From assembly GCF_001426565.1 (NCBI RefSeq), contig NZ_LMFA01000020.1:194879-258878 (forward strand): DNA of 64,000 nucleotides, given 5' to 3'. The notes under the pieces are model-generated. The model had not been told where the DNA came from and made no database searches. It was given only the letters and a program-made list of their open reading frames with translations. Made by a program: the position numbers and the translations under genes. Positions within the stretch are counted from its first letter, which is position 1. The number at the start of each line of letters is the position of its first letter. This DNA comes from Rhizobium sp. Root482 (GTDB taxonomy: Bacteria > Pseudomonadota > Alphaproteobacteria > Rhizobiales > Rhizobiaceae). Shown here piece by piece: positions 28,108-36,008 of the stretch.

Positions 28108-28313
28108 CCGGTCCGGTCTCTCTTTGCGCGATCGGCCCCGGCCGGCGCGCTAAAAGGCGGTCGAGCCTGCTCCGGCGGGCGCCCGGCCGCCAATCTCGAT
28201 CGAAGGGCGGCGCGCCGCCAGCAAAGGGAGGACGAAAGCCCTCCAACGGATTGTCGTTGCCGAAGGAAAGCGTGTCACGCCCATCGGCCGCTCGATAGAA
28301 AAAGGATGATGCA

Positions 28314-29306
28314 GTGCTGATTTCCCAGGTCAAGAACAACAATGGCTCGATCACGGTTGCCGTGCGCGAAGTGGGCGAGGCCGCGCATGCCGTCAAGAAC
28401 GCCACGAGCGTTCATGCGCTCGCGATGGAAGCCGCCAATTCCGGCCAGAGCCTGAAGGCGGTGATCGCCGCGCACGGATTGGGCGACGAGGTCGATCTCC
28501 AGGATGCCTATGCCAAGGGGCTTTTCCTGCCGCCGATCACCCATTCCGATGTCGCGCATCTGCACCTGACCGGAACCGGGCTCACCCATCTGGGCTCGGC
28601 CTCCACGCGTGATGCCATGCATGCCGCGGTCTCCAAGGTCGAAGAGGGCGCCACCGACACGATGAAGATGTTCAGGATGGGGCTCGAAGGCGGCAAGCCC
28701 AAGCAGGGCGAGAAGGGCGTGCAGCCGGAATGGTTCTACAAGGGCAATGGCAGCCAGGCCGTTGCGCCGGGCGGCGATCTTGTCTCTCCCTCCTTTGCCG
28801 AGGACGGCGGAGAGGAGCCGGAAATGGCCGGCATCTACGTCATTTCCGACAATGGTACGCCGTTCCGCATCGGCTTTGCTGTCGCCAACGAGTTTTCAGA
28901 CCATGTGACCGAGCGCGTCAATTATCTTTACCTCGCCCATTCCAAGCTCCGGCCGGCCAGTTTCGGTCCGGAAATCCGCATCGGCGAGGCACCGGCGGAT
29001 ATCCATGGCACCTCGCGCATCATCCGCGACGGCAGGGTCTTCTGGGAAAAGCCGTTCCTGTCGGGCGAGACCAATATGTCCCACAGCTTTGCCAATCTCG
29101 AATATCACCACTTCAAATACGACCTCTTCCGCACCCCCGGCGACGTGCATGTGCATATGTTCGGCACGGCGACCCTGTCGTTCGGCGATGGCATTAAAAC
29201 CGAGATTGGCGACGTCTTCGAAATCGAGGCGGAGGGGTTCGGGCTTCCGTTGCGCAATCGTTTGGCGATCGCCGGCGAAGACGATATCACCATCGGCCAG
29301 CTTTAA
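28314..29306 (+). CDS. gguC: GguC, AraD1-type 2-keto-3-deoxyaldonate dehydratase
   Basis: The 330-residue protein belongs to the GguC/AraD1 branch of the fumarylacetoacetate hydrolase fold. Metal-site features are in GPEIRIGEAPADIHGTSRI and the C-terminal TPGDVHVHMFGTATLSF. AraD1-type enzymes are assigned to dehydration of L-2-keto-3-deoxyarabonate to 2-oxoglutarate semialdehyde in the non-phosphorylative arabinose pathway, which fits the dehydrogenase and dehydratase encoded next. The start is GTG at 28314 with AAAGGATG upstream; the two ATGs in that sequence lead to quick stops or another frame. Confidence 0.85.
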   Translation: MLISQVKNNNGSITVAVREVGEAAHAVKNATSVHALAMEAANSGQSLKAVIAAHGLGDEVDLQDAYAKGLFLPPITHSDVAHLHLTGTGLTHLGSASTRDAMHAAVSKVEEGATDTMKMFRMGLEGGKPKQGEKGVQPEWFYKGNGSQAVAPGGDLVSPSFAEDGGEEPEMAGIYVISDNGTPFRIGFAVANEFSDHVTERVNYLYLAHSKLRPASFGPEIRIGEAPADIHGTSRIIRDGRVFWEKPFLSGETNMSHSFANLEYHHFKYDLFRTPGDVHVHMFGTATLSFGDGIKTEIGDVFEIEAEGFGLPLRNRLAIAGEDDITIGQL

Positions 29307-29369
29307 ACCGGCGAGATACGAAGGCCGCATCCGGATGCCGGCCGCGAACACCAGGGAGGCTTTACGCCC

Positions 29370-30803
29370 ATGACATTGCACCAGAACCTGATTGCCGGCG
29401 AATGGGTCGGCTCGGACGGCGTCGAGAACATCAATCCGTCCAATACCAACGATGTCATCGGTGTTTACGCCCGTGCCGGCGCCGAGGATGCGAAGAGGGC
29501 GATTGCCGCTGCGAAGGCGGCTTTTCCGGCCTGGTCGCGGTCCGGCATTCTCGAGCGCCACGCGATCCTGAAAAAGACCGCCGACGAAATTCTCGCGCGC
29601 AAGGACGAGTTGGGAAGGCTACTGGCTCGCGAGGAGGGCAAGACGCTGCCTGAAGCGATCGGCGAGACCATCCGCGCCGGCCAGATCTTCGACTTCTTCG
29701 CCGGCGAGGCCTTGCGGCTTGCAGGCGAGGTGCTGCCCTCCGTGCGTCCGAATATCGGTGTTGAAATCACCCGCGAGGCGGTTGGTGTCGTCGGCATCAT
29801 CACGCCGTGGAATTTCCCGATTGCGATCCCCGCCTGGAAGATCGCGCCGGCGCTCTGCTACGGCAATACCGTGGTCTTCAAGCCGGCCGAACTGGTGCCC
29901 GGCTGCGCGCATGCCATCGTCGATATCCTGCACCGCGCCGGCCTGCCCAAGGGTGTTCTCAATCTCGTCATGGGCAAGGGCTCGGTGGTCGGCCAGGCCA
30001 TGCTCGGCAGCCCCGATCTTGCCGCCATCACCTTCACGGGATCGACCGGCACGGGAAAACGCGTCGCCGCTGCCTCGATCGAGCATAACCGCAAGTTCCA
30101 GCTCGAAATGGGCGGCAAGAACCCGATGGTGGTGCTTGACGACGCCGACCTCACCGTCGCCGTCGAGGCCGCTGCCAATTCCGGCTTCTTCTCCACCGGC
30201 CAGCGCTGCACCGCCTCGTCGCGGCTGATCGTCACCGAAGGTATTCATGACAAGTTCGTCGCAGCGCTCACCGAGAAACTGAAGACGCTGGTGGTCGATG
30301 ATGCGCTGAAGGCCGGCACCCATATCGGTCCGGTGGTCGATCAGTCCCAGCTTTCGACCGATACCGATTATATCGGCATCGGCCGGCAGGAGGGCGCCAA
30401 GCTTGCTTTCGGCGGCGAAACGATCTCGCGCGACACGCCCGGTTTCTATCTGCAACCGACTTTGTTTACCGAAGCCACCAACCAGATGCGCATTTCGCGC
30501 GAGGAAATCTTCGGGCCGGTTGCCGCGGTCATCCGCGTCAAGGACTATGACGAAGCGCTCAGCGTTGCCAACGACACGCCCTTCGGCCTGTCGGCCGGCA
30601 TCGCCACGACGAGCCTCAAGCACGCCACGCATTTCAAGCGCAATTCCGAAGCCGGCATGGTCATGGTCAATCTGCCGACGGCGGGCGTCGATTTCCATGT
30701 GCCGTTCGGCGGCCGCAAGGCCTCGTCCTTCGGATCGCGCGAGCAGGGCAGATATGCGGCCGAGTTCTTCACGGTGGTGAAGACGGCCTATACTCTGGCC
30801 TAG
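29370..30803 (+). CDS. 2,5-dioxopentanoate (ketoglutarate semialdehyde) dehydrogenase-type aldehyde dehydrogenase
   Basis: A 477-residue NAD(P)-dependent aldehyde dehydrogenase. The cofactor site is TPWNFPIAIPAWKIAPAL and FTGSTGTGKRV, the general base glutamate is in LEMGGKNP, and the catalytic cysteine is in GQRCTASSR. Placed between GguC and an aldonate dehydratase, it most likely converts 2-oxoglutarate semialdehyde to 2-oxoglutarate, the last step of the pentose route. The ATG at 29370 follows AGGGAGG. Confidence 0.88.
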   Translation: MTLHQNLIAGEWVGSDGVENINPSNTNDVIGVYARAGAEDAKRAIAAAKAAFPAWSRSGILERHAILKKTADEILARKDELGRLLAREEGKTLPEAIGETIRAGQIFDFFAGEALRLAGEVLPSVRPNIGVEITREAVGVVGIITPWNFPIAIPAWKIAPALCYGNTVVFKPAELVPGCAHAIVDILHRAGLPKGVLNLVMGKGSVVGQAMLGSPDLAAITFTGSTGTGKRVAAASIEHNRKFQLEMGGKNPMVVLDDADLTVAVEAAANSGFFSTGQRCTASSRLIVTEGIHDKFVAALTEKLKTLVVDDALKAGTHIGPVVDQSQLSTDTDYIGIGRQEGAKLAFGGETISRDTPGFYLQPTLFTEATNQMRISREEIFGPVAAVIRVKDYDEALSVANDTPFGLSAGIATTSLKHATHFKRNSEAGMVMVNLPTAGVDFHVPFGGRKASSFGSREQGRYAAEFFTVVKTAYTLA

Positions 30804-30908
30804 AGCATCTCGCGCAAAAGAGCGTCGTCATTTGCGACGACGACATGCGCAGCGACAAAGACCTGAAGCGCGAAAGCGGATCTGAAGGATCGCGATGCGC
30901 TTCAGAAA
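30801..30908. repeat. RIME-like intergenic repeat with two palindromes
   Basis: The segment contains two consecutive large imperfect palindromes: 30805-30848 (outer GCAT/ATGC, inner GTCGTC-N6-GACGAC) and 30863-30905 (outer CTGAAGCGC/GCGCTTCAG). Size of about 108 bases and the double-hairpin plan match the Rhizobium intergenic mosaic element RIME1, and the words GCGCAAAAG and CAAAGACCT recur in that family as I remember it. Insertion directly after the dehydrogenase stop is usual for such elements. Confidence 0.65.
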
Positions 30909-30962
30909 TGCTTTGCCGGACCGGCCGTGGTGGCCGGGCCGGCACCTCAAGGGATAGAAGAA

Positions 30963-32708
30963 ATGAAGAAGAAAGCCGAGTGGCCGCGCAAGCTGCGCTC
31001 ATATGATTGGTTCGGCGGCACTGGCAAGAATGCCATCATGCACCGCTCGTGGATGAAGAACCAGGGCCTGCCGGCCGATACGTTCGACGGCCGGCCGATC
31101 ATCGGCATCTGCAATACCTGGTCGGAACTGACGCCATGCAACGCGCATCTGCGCGACCTGGCAGAACGGGTGAAGCGCGGCGTCTACGAGGCTGGTGGCT
31201 TCCCGGTCGAGTTTCCGGTGTTTTCCGTCGGCGAAAGCACGCTGAGGCCGACCGCCATGATGTTCCGCAACCTTGCGGCCATGGATGTCGAGGAAGCGAT
31301 CCGCGGCAATCCGGTCGATGGCGTCGTGCTGCTCGGCGGCTGCGACAAGACCACGCCGGCGCTCCTGATGGGCGCTGCCTCGGTCGATATTCCCGTCATC
31401 CTCGTTTCCGGCGGCCCGATGCTGAACGGCAAGTGGCGCGGCAAGGATGTCGGCTCCGGCACGGCGATCTGGCAGTTCTCCGAAATGGTCAAGTCCGGCG
31501 AAATGTCGCTGGATGAATTCATGGACGCGGAACAGGGCATGGCCCGTTCGGCCGGTAGCTGCATGACCATGGGCACCGCCTCGACCATGGCGTCGATGGC
31601 CGAAGCGCTGGGCATGACGCTGCCGGGCAATGCCGCCATTCCCGCCGTCGATGCCCGCCGCCGGGTGATCTCGCAGATGTCCGGCCGCCGCATCGTCGAC
31701 ATGGTCAAGGAGGATTTGAGGCCTTCCGATATCCTGACGAAGGAGGCCTTCGAAAACGCCATCCGCGTCAACGGCGCCGTCGGCGGCTCGACCAATGCGG
31801 TCATCCATCTCCTGGCGCTTGCAGGCCGCATCGGCGTGGACCTCACGCTCGAGGACTGGGACCGGCTCGGCCGCGACGTGCCGACCATCGTCAACCTGCA
31901 GCCTTCCGGCAAGCATCTGATGGAAGAATTCTATTATGCCGGCGGCCTGCCCGTCGTCATCAAGGCCGTCGGCGAGATGGGGCTCCTGCACAAGGATGCG
32001 CTCACCGTTACGGGCGACACGATCTGGAGCGGCGTCAAGGATGTGGTCAACTACAATGACGACGTCATCGTGCCGCGCGAGAAGGCGCTGGCGCAATCGG
32101 GCGGCATCGCCGTGCTGCGTGGCAATCTTGCGCCGCGCGGGGCTGTCCTGAAACCGTCGGCGGCCTCGCCGCACCTGATGCAGCACAAGGGCCGCGCCGT
32201 GGTCTTCGAAAGCATCGAGGATTACCATGCCCGCATCAACCGCGACGATCTCGATATCGACGAGACCTGCATCATGGTCCTGAAATATTGCGGTCCGAAG
32301 GGCTATCCGGGCATGGCCGAGGTCGGCAATATGGGCCTTCCTCCGAAAGTGCTGAAGAAGGGGATCACTGACATGATCCGCATTTCGGATGCGCGCATGT
32401 CCGGCACAGCCTATGGCACCGTCATCCTGCATACGGCGCCCGAGGCTGCCGAAGGCGGTCCGCTGGCGCTTGTCCAGAATGGCGACATGATCGCCGTGGA
32501 CATACCGGCCCGCTCGATCCATCTCGACGTTTCGGACGAGGAACTGGCACGGCGCCGTGCCGCCTGGGTGAAGCCGCATATGCCGATCACCGGCGGCTAC
32601 GGCAAGCTCTATGTCGATTCCGTCATGCAGGCGGACCAGGGCGCCGACCTGAACTTCCTCGTCGGTCCGCGCGGCGACCGTATTCCGATGAACCGCGACA
32701 GCCACTGA
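30963..32708 (+). CDS. Aldonate dehydratase of the IlvD/Edd family (probable L-arabinonate dehydratase)
   Basis: The 581-residue enzyme belongs to the iron-sulfur IlvD/Edd dehydratases. Cluster ligands are the cysteines in NTWSELTPCNAHL, LGGCDKTTPAL and SAGSCMTMGTAST. It resembles the Rhizobium L-arabinonate dehydratase (AraC type) in its N-terminal KKKAEWPRKLRS and C-terminal region. It would dehydrate L-arabinonate, or D-galactonate/D-fuconate, to the 2-keto-3-deoxy acid used by GguC. Start: ATG at 30963 after AAGGGA. A terminator follows the stop. Confidence 0.88.
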   Translation: MKKKAEWPRKLRSYDWFGGTGKNAIMHRSWMKNQGLPADTFDGRPIIGICNTWSELTPCNAHLRDLAERVKRGVYEAGGFPVEFPVFSVGESTLRPTAMMFRNLAAMDVEEAIRGNPVDGVVLLGGCDKTTPALLMGAASVDIPVILVSGGPMLNGKWRGKDVGSGTAIWQFSEMVKSGEMSLDEFMDAEQGMARSAGSCMTMGTASTMASMAEALGMTLPGNAAIPAVDARRRVISQMSGRRIVDMVKEDLRPSDILTKEAFENAIRVNGAVGGSTNAVIHLLALAGRIGVDLTLEDWDRLGRDVPTIVNLQPSGKHLMEEFYYAGGLPVVIKAVGEMGLLHKDALTVTGDTIWSGVKDVVNYNDDVIVPREKALAQSGGIAVLRGNLAPRGAVLKPSAASPHLMQHKGRAVVFESIEDYHARINRDDLDIDETCIMVLKYCGPKGYPGMAEVGNMGLPPKVLKKGITDMIRISDARMSGTAYGTVILHTAPEAAEGGPLALVQNGDMIAVDIPARSIHLDVSDEELARRRAAWVKPHMPITGGYGKLYVDSVMQADQGADLNFLVGPRGDRIPMNRDSH

Positions 32709-32733
32709 ACCGTCTGTTGCGGTTTTATCCATG

Positions 32734-32758
32734 AGGCGGGCATTTTGCCCGCCTTTTT
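32734..32758 (+). terminator. Rho-independent terminator after the aldonate dehydratase gene
   Basis: AGGCGGGCA (32734-32742) and TGCCCGCCT (32746-32754) form a 9-bp stem with a 3-base loop, followed by TTTT. It closes the sugar-uptake and pentose-degradation cluster. Confidence 0.9.
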
Positions 32759-32831
32759 CATATGCGGGCAGCATTTGCGCTTGATGCCGAAAGGGACTAT
32801 ATTTCTGTCCATATGTACAGGGGATATGGTC

Positions 32832-33077
32832 ATGACGGTTAAGGCGATTGGAGCGGCCGAATTCAAGGCCAAATGTCTCAATCTCGTCGATCAAATGAGC
32901 TCCGACGGCGAGCCAATCACGATTACCAAGCGTGGCAAGCCGGTCGCCGTGCTCTCGCCCGTGTCGGACGCTGGCCCTCCTGCAAGCATCATCGGTGCCA
33001 TGAAAGGCAGCGTAACCTTTTATGATGATCCGTTTTCGCCGGCGGTGGAAGCCGATGAATGGAATGCGGGCCGGTGA
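32832..33077 (+). CDS. Phd/YefM-family antitoxin
   Basis: The 81-residue protein has the Phd/YefM DNA-binding fold: VKAIGAAEFKAKCLNLVDQM, then EPITITKRGKPVAVLSPV, followed by a short toxin-binding tail ending EADEWNAGR. It overlaps a PIN-domain toxin gene by four bases, so it should neutralise that toxin and repress the operon. The start at 32832 is placed by AGGGGA about 8 bases before; the ATG at 32826 sits too close to it. Confidence 0.88.
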   Translation: MTVKAIGAAEFKAKCLNLVDQMSSDGEPITITKRGKPVAVLSPVSDAGPPASIIGAMKGSVTFYDDPFSPAVEADEWNAGR

Positions 33078-33487
33078 TCGTCGTCGACACCCATGTGCTG
33101 ATTTGGGCGGTGCAGGATGATGCGCGGCTTGGGCGAAAGGCCCGTATGATCATAGACGAGATGACGCGGCAAAGCCGCATCCTGATTTCGGCGATCACCC
33201 CATGGGAGATTGCCATGTTGGCGGAAAAGGCCCGCATTGTCCTTGGTGACGATGTCGGGCGATGGATCGACCGCGCGCTCGCTCTGCCCGGCATTGCGCT
33301 TGCGCCATTGGAGGCATCGATCACGGTCGGCAGTGTCCGTCTGCCGGGGGAGTTCCATAGCGATCCAGCCGACCGGATCATCGTCGCAACGGCCCGGTTT
33401 CACCAGGTTCCATTGATGACGGCCGATCAAGCTATTCTCGATTACGGATCGAAAGGGCATGTCGGCACGCTGGCCGCCTCGTCGTGA
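33074..33487 (+). CDS. PIN-domain toxin (VapC type)
   Basis: A 137-residue predicted ribonuclease of the PIN fold. Acidic active-site residues are in VVDTHVLIW (residues 3-11), PWEIAM, DPADRIIVATA and LMTADQAIL. VapC toxins cleave tRNA or rRNA and stop translation when the antitoxin is degraded. The likely start is GTG in GTGA overlap with the antitoxin stop; ATG at 33059 would add five residues. Its stop lies 8 bases from the stop of a second toxin gene on the other strand. Confidence 0.88.
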   Translation: MIVVDTHVLIWAVQDDARLGRKARMIIDEMTRQSRILISAITPWEIAMLAEKARIVLGDDVGRWIDRALALPGIALAPLEASITVGSVRLPGEFHSDPADRIIVATARFHQVPLMTADQAILDYGSKGHVGTLAASS

Positions 33488-33495
33488 AGGCTACT

Positions 33496-33912
33496 CTAAT
33501 CAATTCTCTTCAAGGTTACCCCAAGTTGATGTGCCGCCGCGGCAAGCGCCTTGTCCTTGGTTGCGAGCATTGCGCCCCTACGGGAAGCAAGTTCGAGATA
33601 AGCGGCATCATAGCTTGTCAATTTATGCGCCCGGGCCAGGGACAAGGTCTCGCCCCACGCCCTTGCTGCCGTTTGCGGATCGGTCTCGATTGGCATCTGT
33701 GCAATCAGGTCGAGCTTTTGCGCAATCTCTGAGGCTGAAATGCGTCCGCGCCGTTCCGCGTAAAGAAGCACATTTGCAAGTTCCAGATGAAAAAGCGAGG
33801 GAACCAGGCCGCCGTGCGCGATCACATCCTGCGCCACAGCATCGGTTTCATCCGAAGCTTCGTCGTCAAAACACCAGGCGAGCGCAATCGAAGCGTCGAT
33901 GACAACCATCAT
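33496..33912 (-). CDS. PIN-domain toxin (VapC type), second module
   Basis: A 138-residue PIN-domain protein with the acidic residues in VIDASIALAW, FHLELANVL, SYDAAYLELA and ATKDKAL. It is only distantly similar to the toxin on the opposite strand and comes from another VapC subgroup. The ATG overlaps the antitoxin stop (ATGA), so the pair is translationally coupled. Ribonuclease activity is inferred from the family. Confidence 0.88.
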   Translation of the reverse strand: MMVVIDASIALAWCFDDEASDETDAVAQDVIAHGGLVPSLFHLELANVLLYAERRGRISASEIAQKLDLIAQMPIETDPQTAARAWGETLSLARAHKLTSYDAAYLELASRRGAMLATKDKALAAAAHQLGVTLKRID

Positions 33913-34148
33913 TTCCGGCCTTCGTCCCGCAATTCCTTCCATGAGATGCCACCCAGCGTATTGGCCCGGCGCAGCTCCTTCAACTTTTGAAAGGCACTGT
34001 TAGATGCCGCTGCTTCAATGGGTTCGGCGCTTACGAGGCGGGCTATTGCCTTTCCGTGTTTGGTAATGGTGATTTCTTCACCATTTGCGACGCGATCCAA
34101 CAATGAGGAAAAATGCGTTTTCGCTTCAAATGCGCCGATTTTCGACAT
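33909..34148 (-). CDS. Phd/YefM-family antitoxin, second module
   Basis: The 79-residue antitoxin starts MSKIGAFEAKTHFSSLLDRV and continues GEEITITKHGKAIARLV, the usual Phd dimer and DNA-binding part. The tail KELRRANTLGGISWKELRDEGRK would wrap the toxin encoded next. It is the first gene of the module; its promoter must lie in the 73 bases between it and the transglutaminase gene. Confidence 0.9.
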   Translation of the reverse strand: MSKIGAFEAKTHFSSLLDRVANGEEITITKHGKAIARLVSAEPIEAAASNSAFQKLKELRRANTLGGISWKELRDEGRK

Positions 34149-34221
34149 TGTGACACTCCATTTCAGGTCTGAATTTTAAACCAGAACCGGAGGCAGGTAA
34201 AGGGTGATAAGGAGCGAGGCC

Positions 34222-35043
34222 TTACTGGCTCTGCGCCTGGCTTTGTCCCTGCTGCTCAACTGTGACGGCAACCTTCAGCGCTTCGCTCGACGAGCCGTGG
34301 ATCAGGCCTGAGACCGGCGCGGCATCGCGATAGTCGAGACCGCAGGCGATGCGCACATAGCGGTCGTCGGGGCTCATGCCGTTGGCGGCGTCGAAGCCGA
34401 CCCATCCGAGCCCCGCCAGATGAATTTCGGCCCAGGCATGGCTTGCGGTCTGCTCTACCTCATCCTGCATCATCAGATAGCCGGAGACGTAGCGGGCGGG
34501 CAGGCCGAGCGTGCGGGCGCAGGCAATCATGATATGGGCGTGATCCTGACAGACGCCGCTTGCCTGCTGCAGGGCCTGTTCGGCGGTCGTTTCCGTTCCG
34601 GTTTCTCCCTGCCGGTATTCCACCCTTTCCCCGATGGTCCGCATCAGGGCATGCATCTTCTCCAGGTCCGTATCACCGGCCATGGATTTGGCCAGGTTGC
34701 GCACCGGCTTGGTTGTCCGCGTCAGCGGCGTGCCGCGCAGATAGAGCCAGAGCGGCGCATAGGCCTGGTGCGCACCATAGATGCCAGCCTTGTCTTCCGT
34801 CTCCACCTCACCGCCGGCGATGATCCGGATCGAGGTCCGGTCGCCTTCGACGCTGACGAGATTGACCCTGTTGCCGAAATGGTCGTCGTAGCCGACCTCC
34901 ATCCTGGCGCCCTCGACCTCGGTTTCCCACCGGATCACCTTCTGTCCGGCCTGGGTGAGCGGCGTCAGCCGCAGGCGCTGCAGCGAATAGCGGACAGGCT
35001 CCGCATAGGTATATTCGGTGATATGGCTGATCTTCAGATGCAT
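34222..35043 (-). CDS. Transglutaminase-like family protein
   Basis: The 273-residue protein has a bacterial transglutaminase-like N-terminal domain (MHLKISHITEYTYAEPVRYS) and a cysteine protease-like transglutaminase core. The catalytic triad is visible as Cys in ASGVCQDHAHIMI, His in ASHAWAEIHL and Asp in GFDAANGMSPDD. Such proteins cleave or form amide bonds. It is the last gene of a three-gene cassette with an alpha-E and an ATP-grasp protein. Start: ATG at 35043 after GAGGAGCGG; the longer frame lies in the alpha-E gene. Confidence 0.9.
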   Translation of the reverse strand: MHLKISHITEYTYAEPVRYSLQRLRLTPLTQAGQKVIRWETEVEGARMEVGYDDHFGNRVNLVSVEGDRTSIRIIAGGEVETEDKAGIYGAHQAYAPLWLYLRGTPLTRTTKPVRNLAKSMAGDTDLEKMHALMRTIGERVEYRQGETGTETTAEQALQQASGVCQDHAHIMIACARTLGLPARYVSGYLMMQDEVEQTASHAWAEIHLAGLGWVGFDAANGMSPDDRYVRIACGLDYRDAAPVSGLIHGSSSEALKVAVTVEQQGQSQAQSQ

Positions 35044-35065
35044 GTTCCGCTCCTCGACCGATGCC

Positions 35066-36004
35066 CTAGTAGAACCGGTAACCGTTTGAGATTTCCTGTC
35101 CCAGACGATTGTTCTGGCTGATGAAATTCTCGATATATTCGTGCAGGCCCTGGTCCATGATATCCTTGATGGCGTGGCCGCGCAGCGAGGACAGGGTCTG
35201 CTCGGCCGTCGCATGGGCCGCATGGCGCTCGCCATATTCGCGCGCCAGATAGCCCAGATTGCTGACGATCTTATCGTAGCAATAGGCAAGCGAGCGTGAC
35301 ATGCGGCCGTTGAGGATCAGAAAATCGGCGATATTCGCGGGCTTGTATTCGGCCTCGTAAACCCAGCCATAGGCGCGGTGGGCGGAGACCGAGCGCAGGA
35401 TCGATTCCCACTGGACATTGTCGATCGAGGTGCCCACCTGCGAGACGGCGGGCAGCAGCACGTAATATTTCACGTCGAGGATGCGCGCCGTATTGTCGGC
35501 CCTCTCGATAAAGGTGCCGATACGCGAGAAATTGAAGATCTCGTTGCGCAGCATGGTGCCGTGAAAGGCGCCGCGGATCAGCCCCGTCATGCGCTTGATG
35601 CCATCGATGACCTCCGGCATGTCTGCCGCCTTTACCCTGCGCGCCAGCCTGGATTTGAGATCAAGCCAGCATTCATTGGTCGCCTCCCAGGTTTCGCGCG
35701 TCAGCGCGGTCCTCACCATGCGCGCATTGTTGCGGCCACTGTCGATGCAGGACAGCACGCTCGATGGGTTGGATCGGTCGCGCAGGAGGAAATCGATGGC
35801 ATCGGCGCTTGTCAGGCTTTCATAGAGATCGTCGTAGATGTCACGGACGCCCGAGCTCTGCAGCACGCCGCCCCAGTCCTCGTCGGTGGCGTGGCTGCGG
35901 GTCAGCGACATCCGCAGGCCGGCGTCGATCAGCCGGGCGCTTTTTTCGGCCCGCTCGATATAGCGGAACATCCAGTAGAGGCCGTTGGCGGTTCTTCCGA
36001 GCAT
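35066..36004 (-). CDS. Alpha-E domain-containing protein (DUF403)
   Basis: A 312-residue all-helical protein beginning MLGRTANGLYWMFRYIERAEKSARLIDAG, the alpha-E signature, with EIFNFSRIGTFIERADNTARILD later. The biochemical role is unknown. Comparative genomics links alpha-E proteins to circularly permuted ATP-grasp ligases and transglutaminase-like peptidases, exactly the neighbours here. It starts four bases after the ATP-grasp stop and 22 bases before the transglutaminase start. Confidence 0.9.
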   Translation of the reverse strand: MLGRTANGLYWMFRYIERAEKSARLIDAGLRMSLTRSHATDEDWGGVLQSSGVRDIYDDLYESLTSADAIDFLLRDRSNPSSVLSCIDSGRNNARMVRTALTRETWEATNECWLDLKSRLARRVKAADMPEVIDGIKRMTGLIRGAFHGTMLRNEIFNFSRIGTFIERADNTARILDVKYYVLLPAVSQVGTSIDNVQWESILRSVSAHRAYGWVYEAEYKPANIADFLILNGRMSRSLAYCYDKIVSNLGYLAREYGERHAAHATAEQTLSSLRGHAIKDIMDQGLHEYIENFISQNNRLGQEISNGYRFY

Positions 36005-36008
36005 GGCG

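Noticed and set aside
30999..32894. 631-codon minus-strand frame opposite the aldonate dehydratase
   Set aside because: No recognisable domain; the dehydratase with its cysteines and start signal is on the plus strand.
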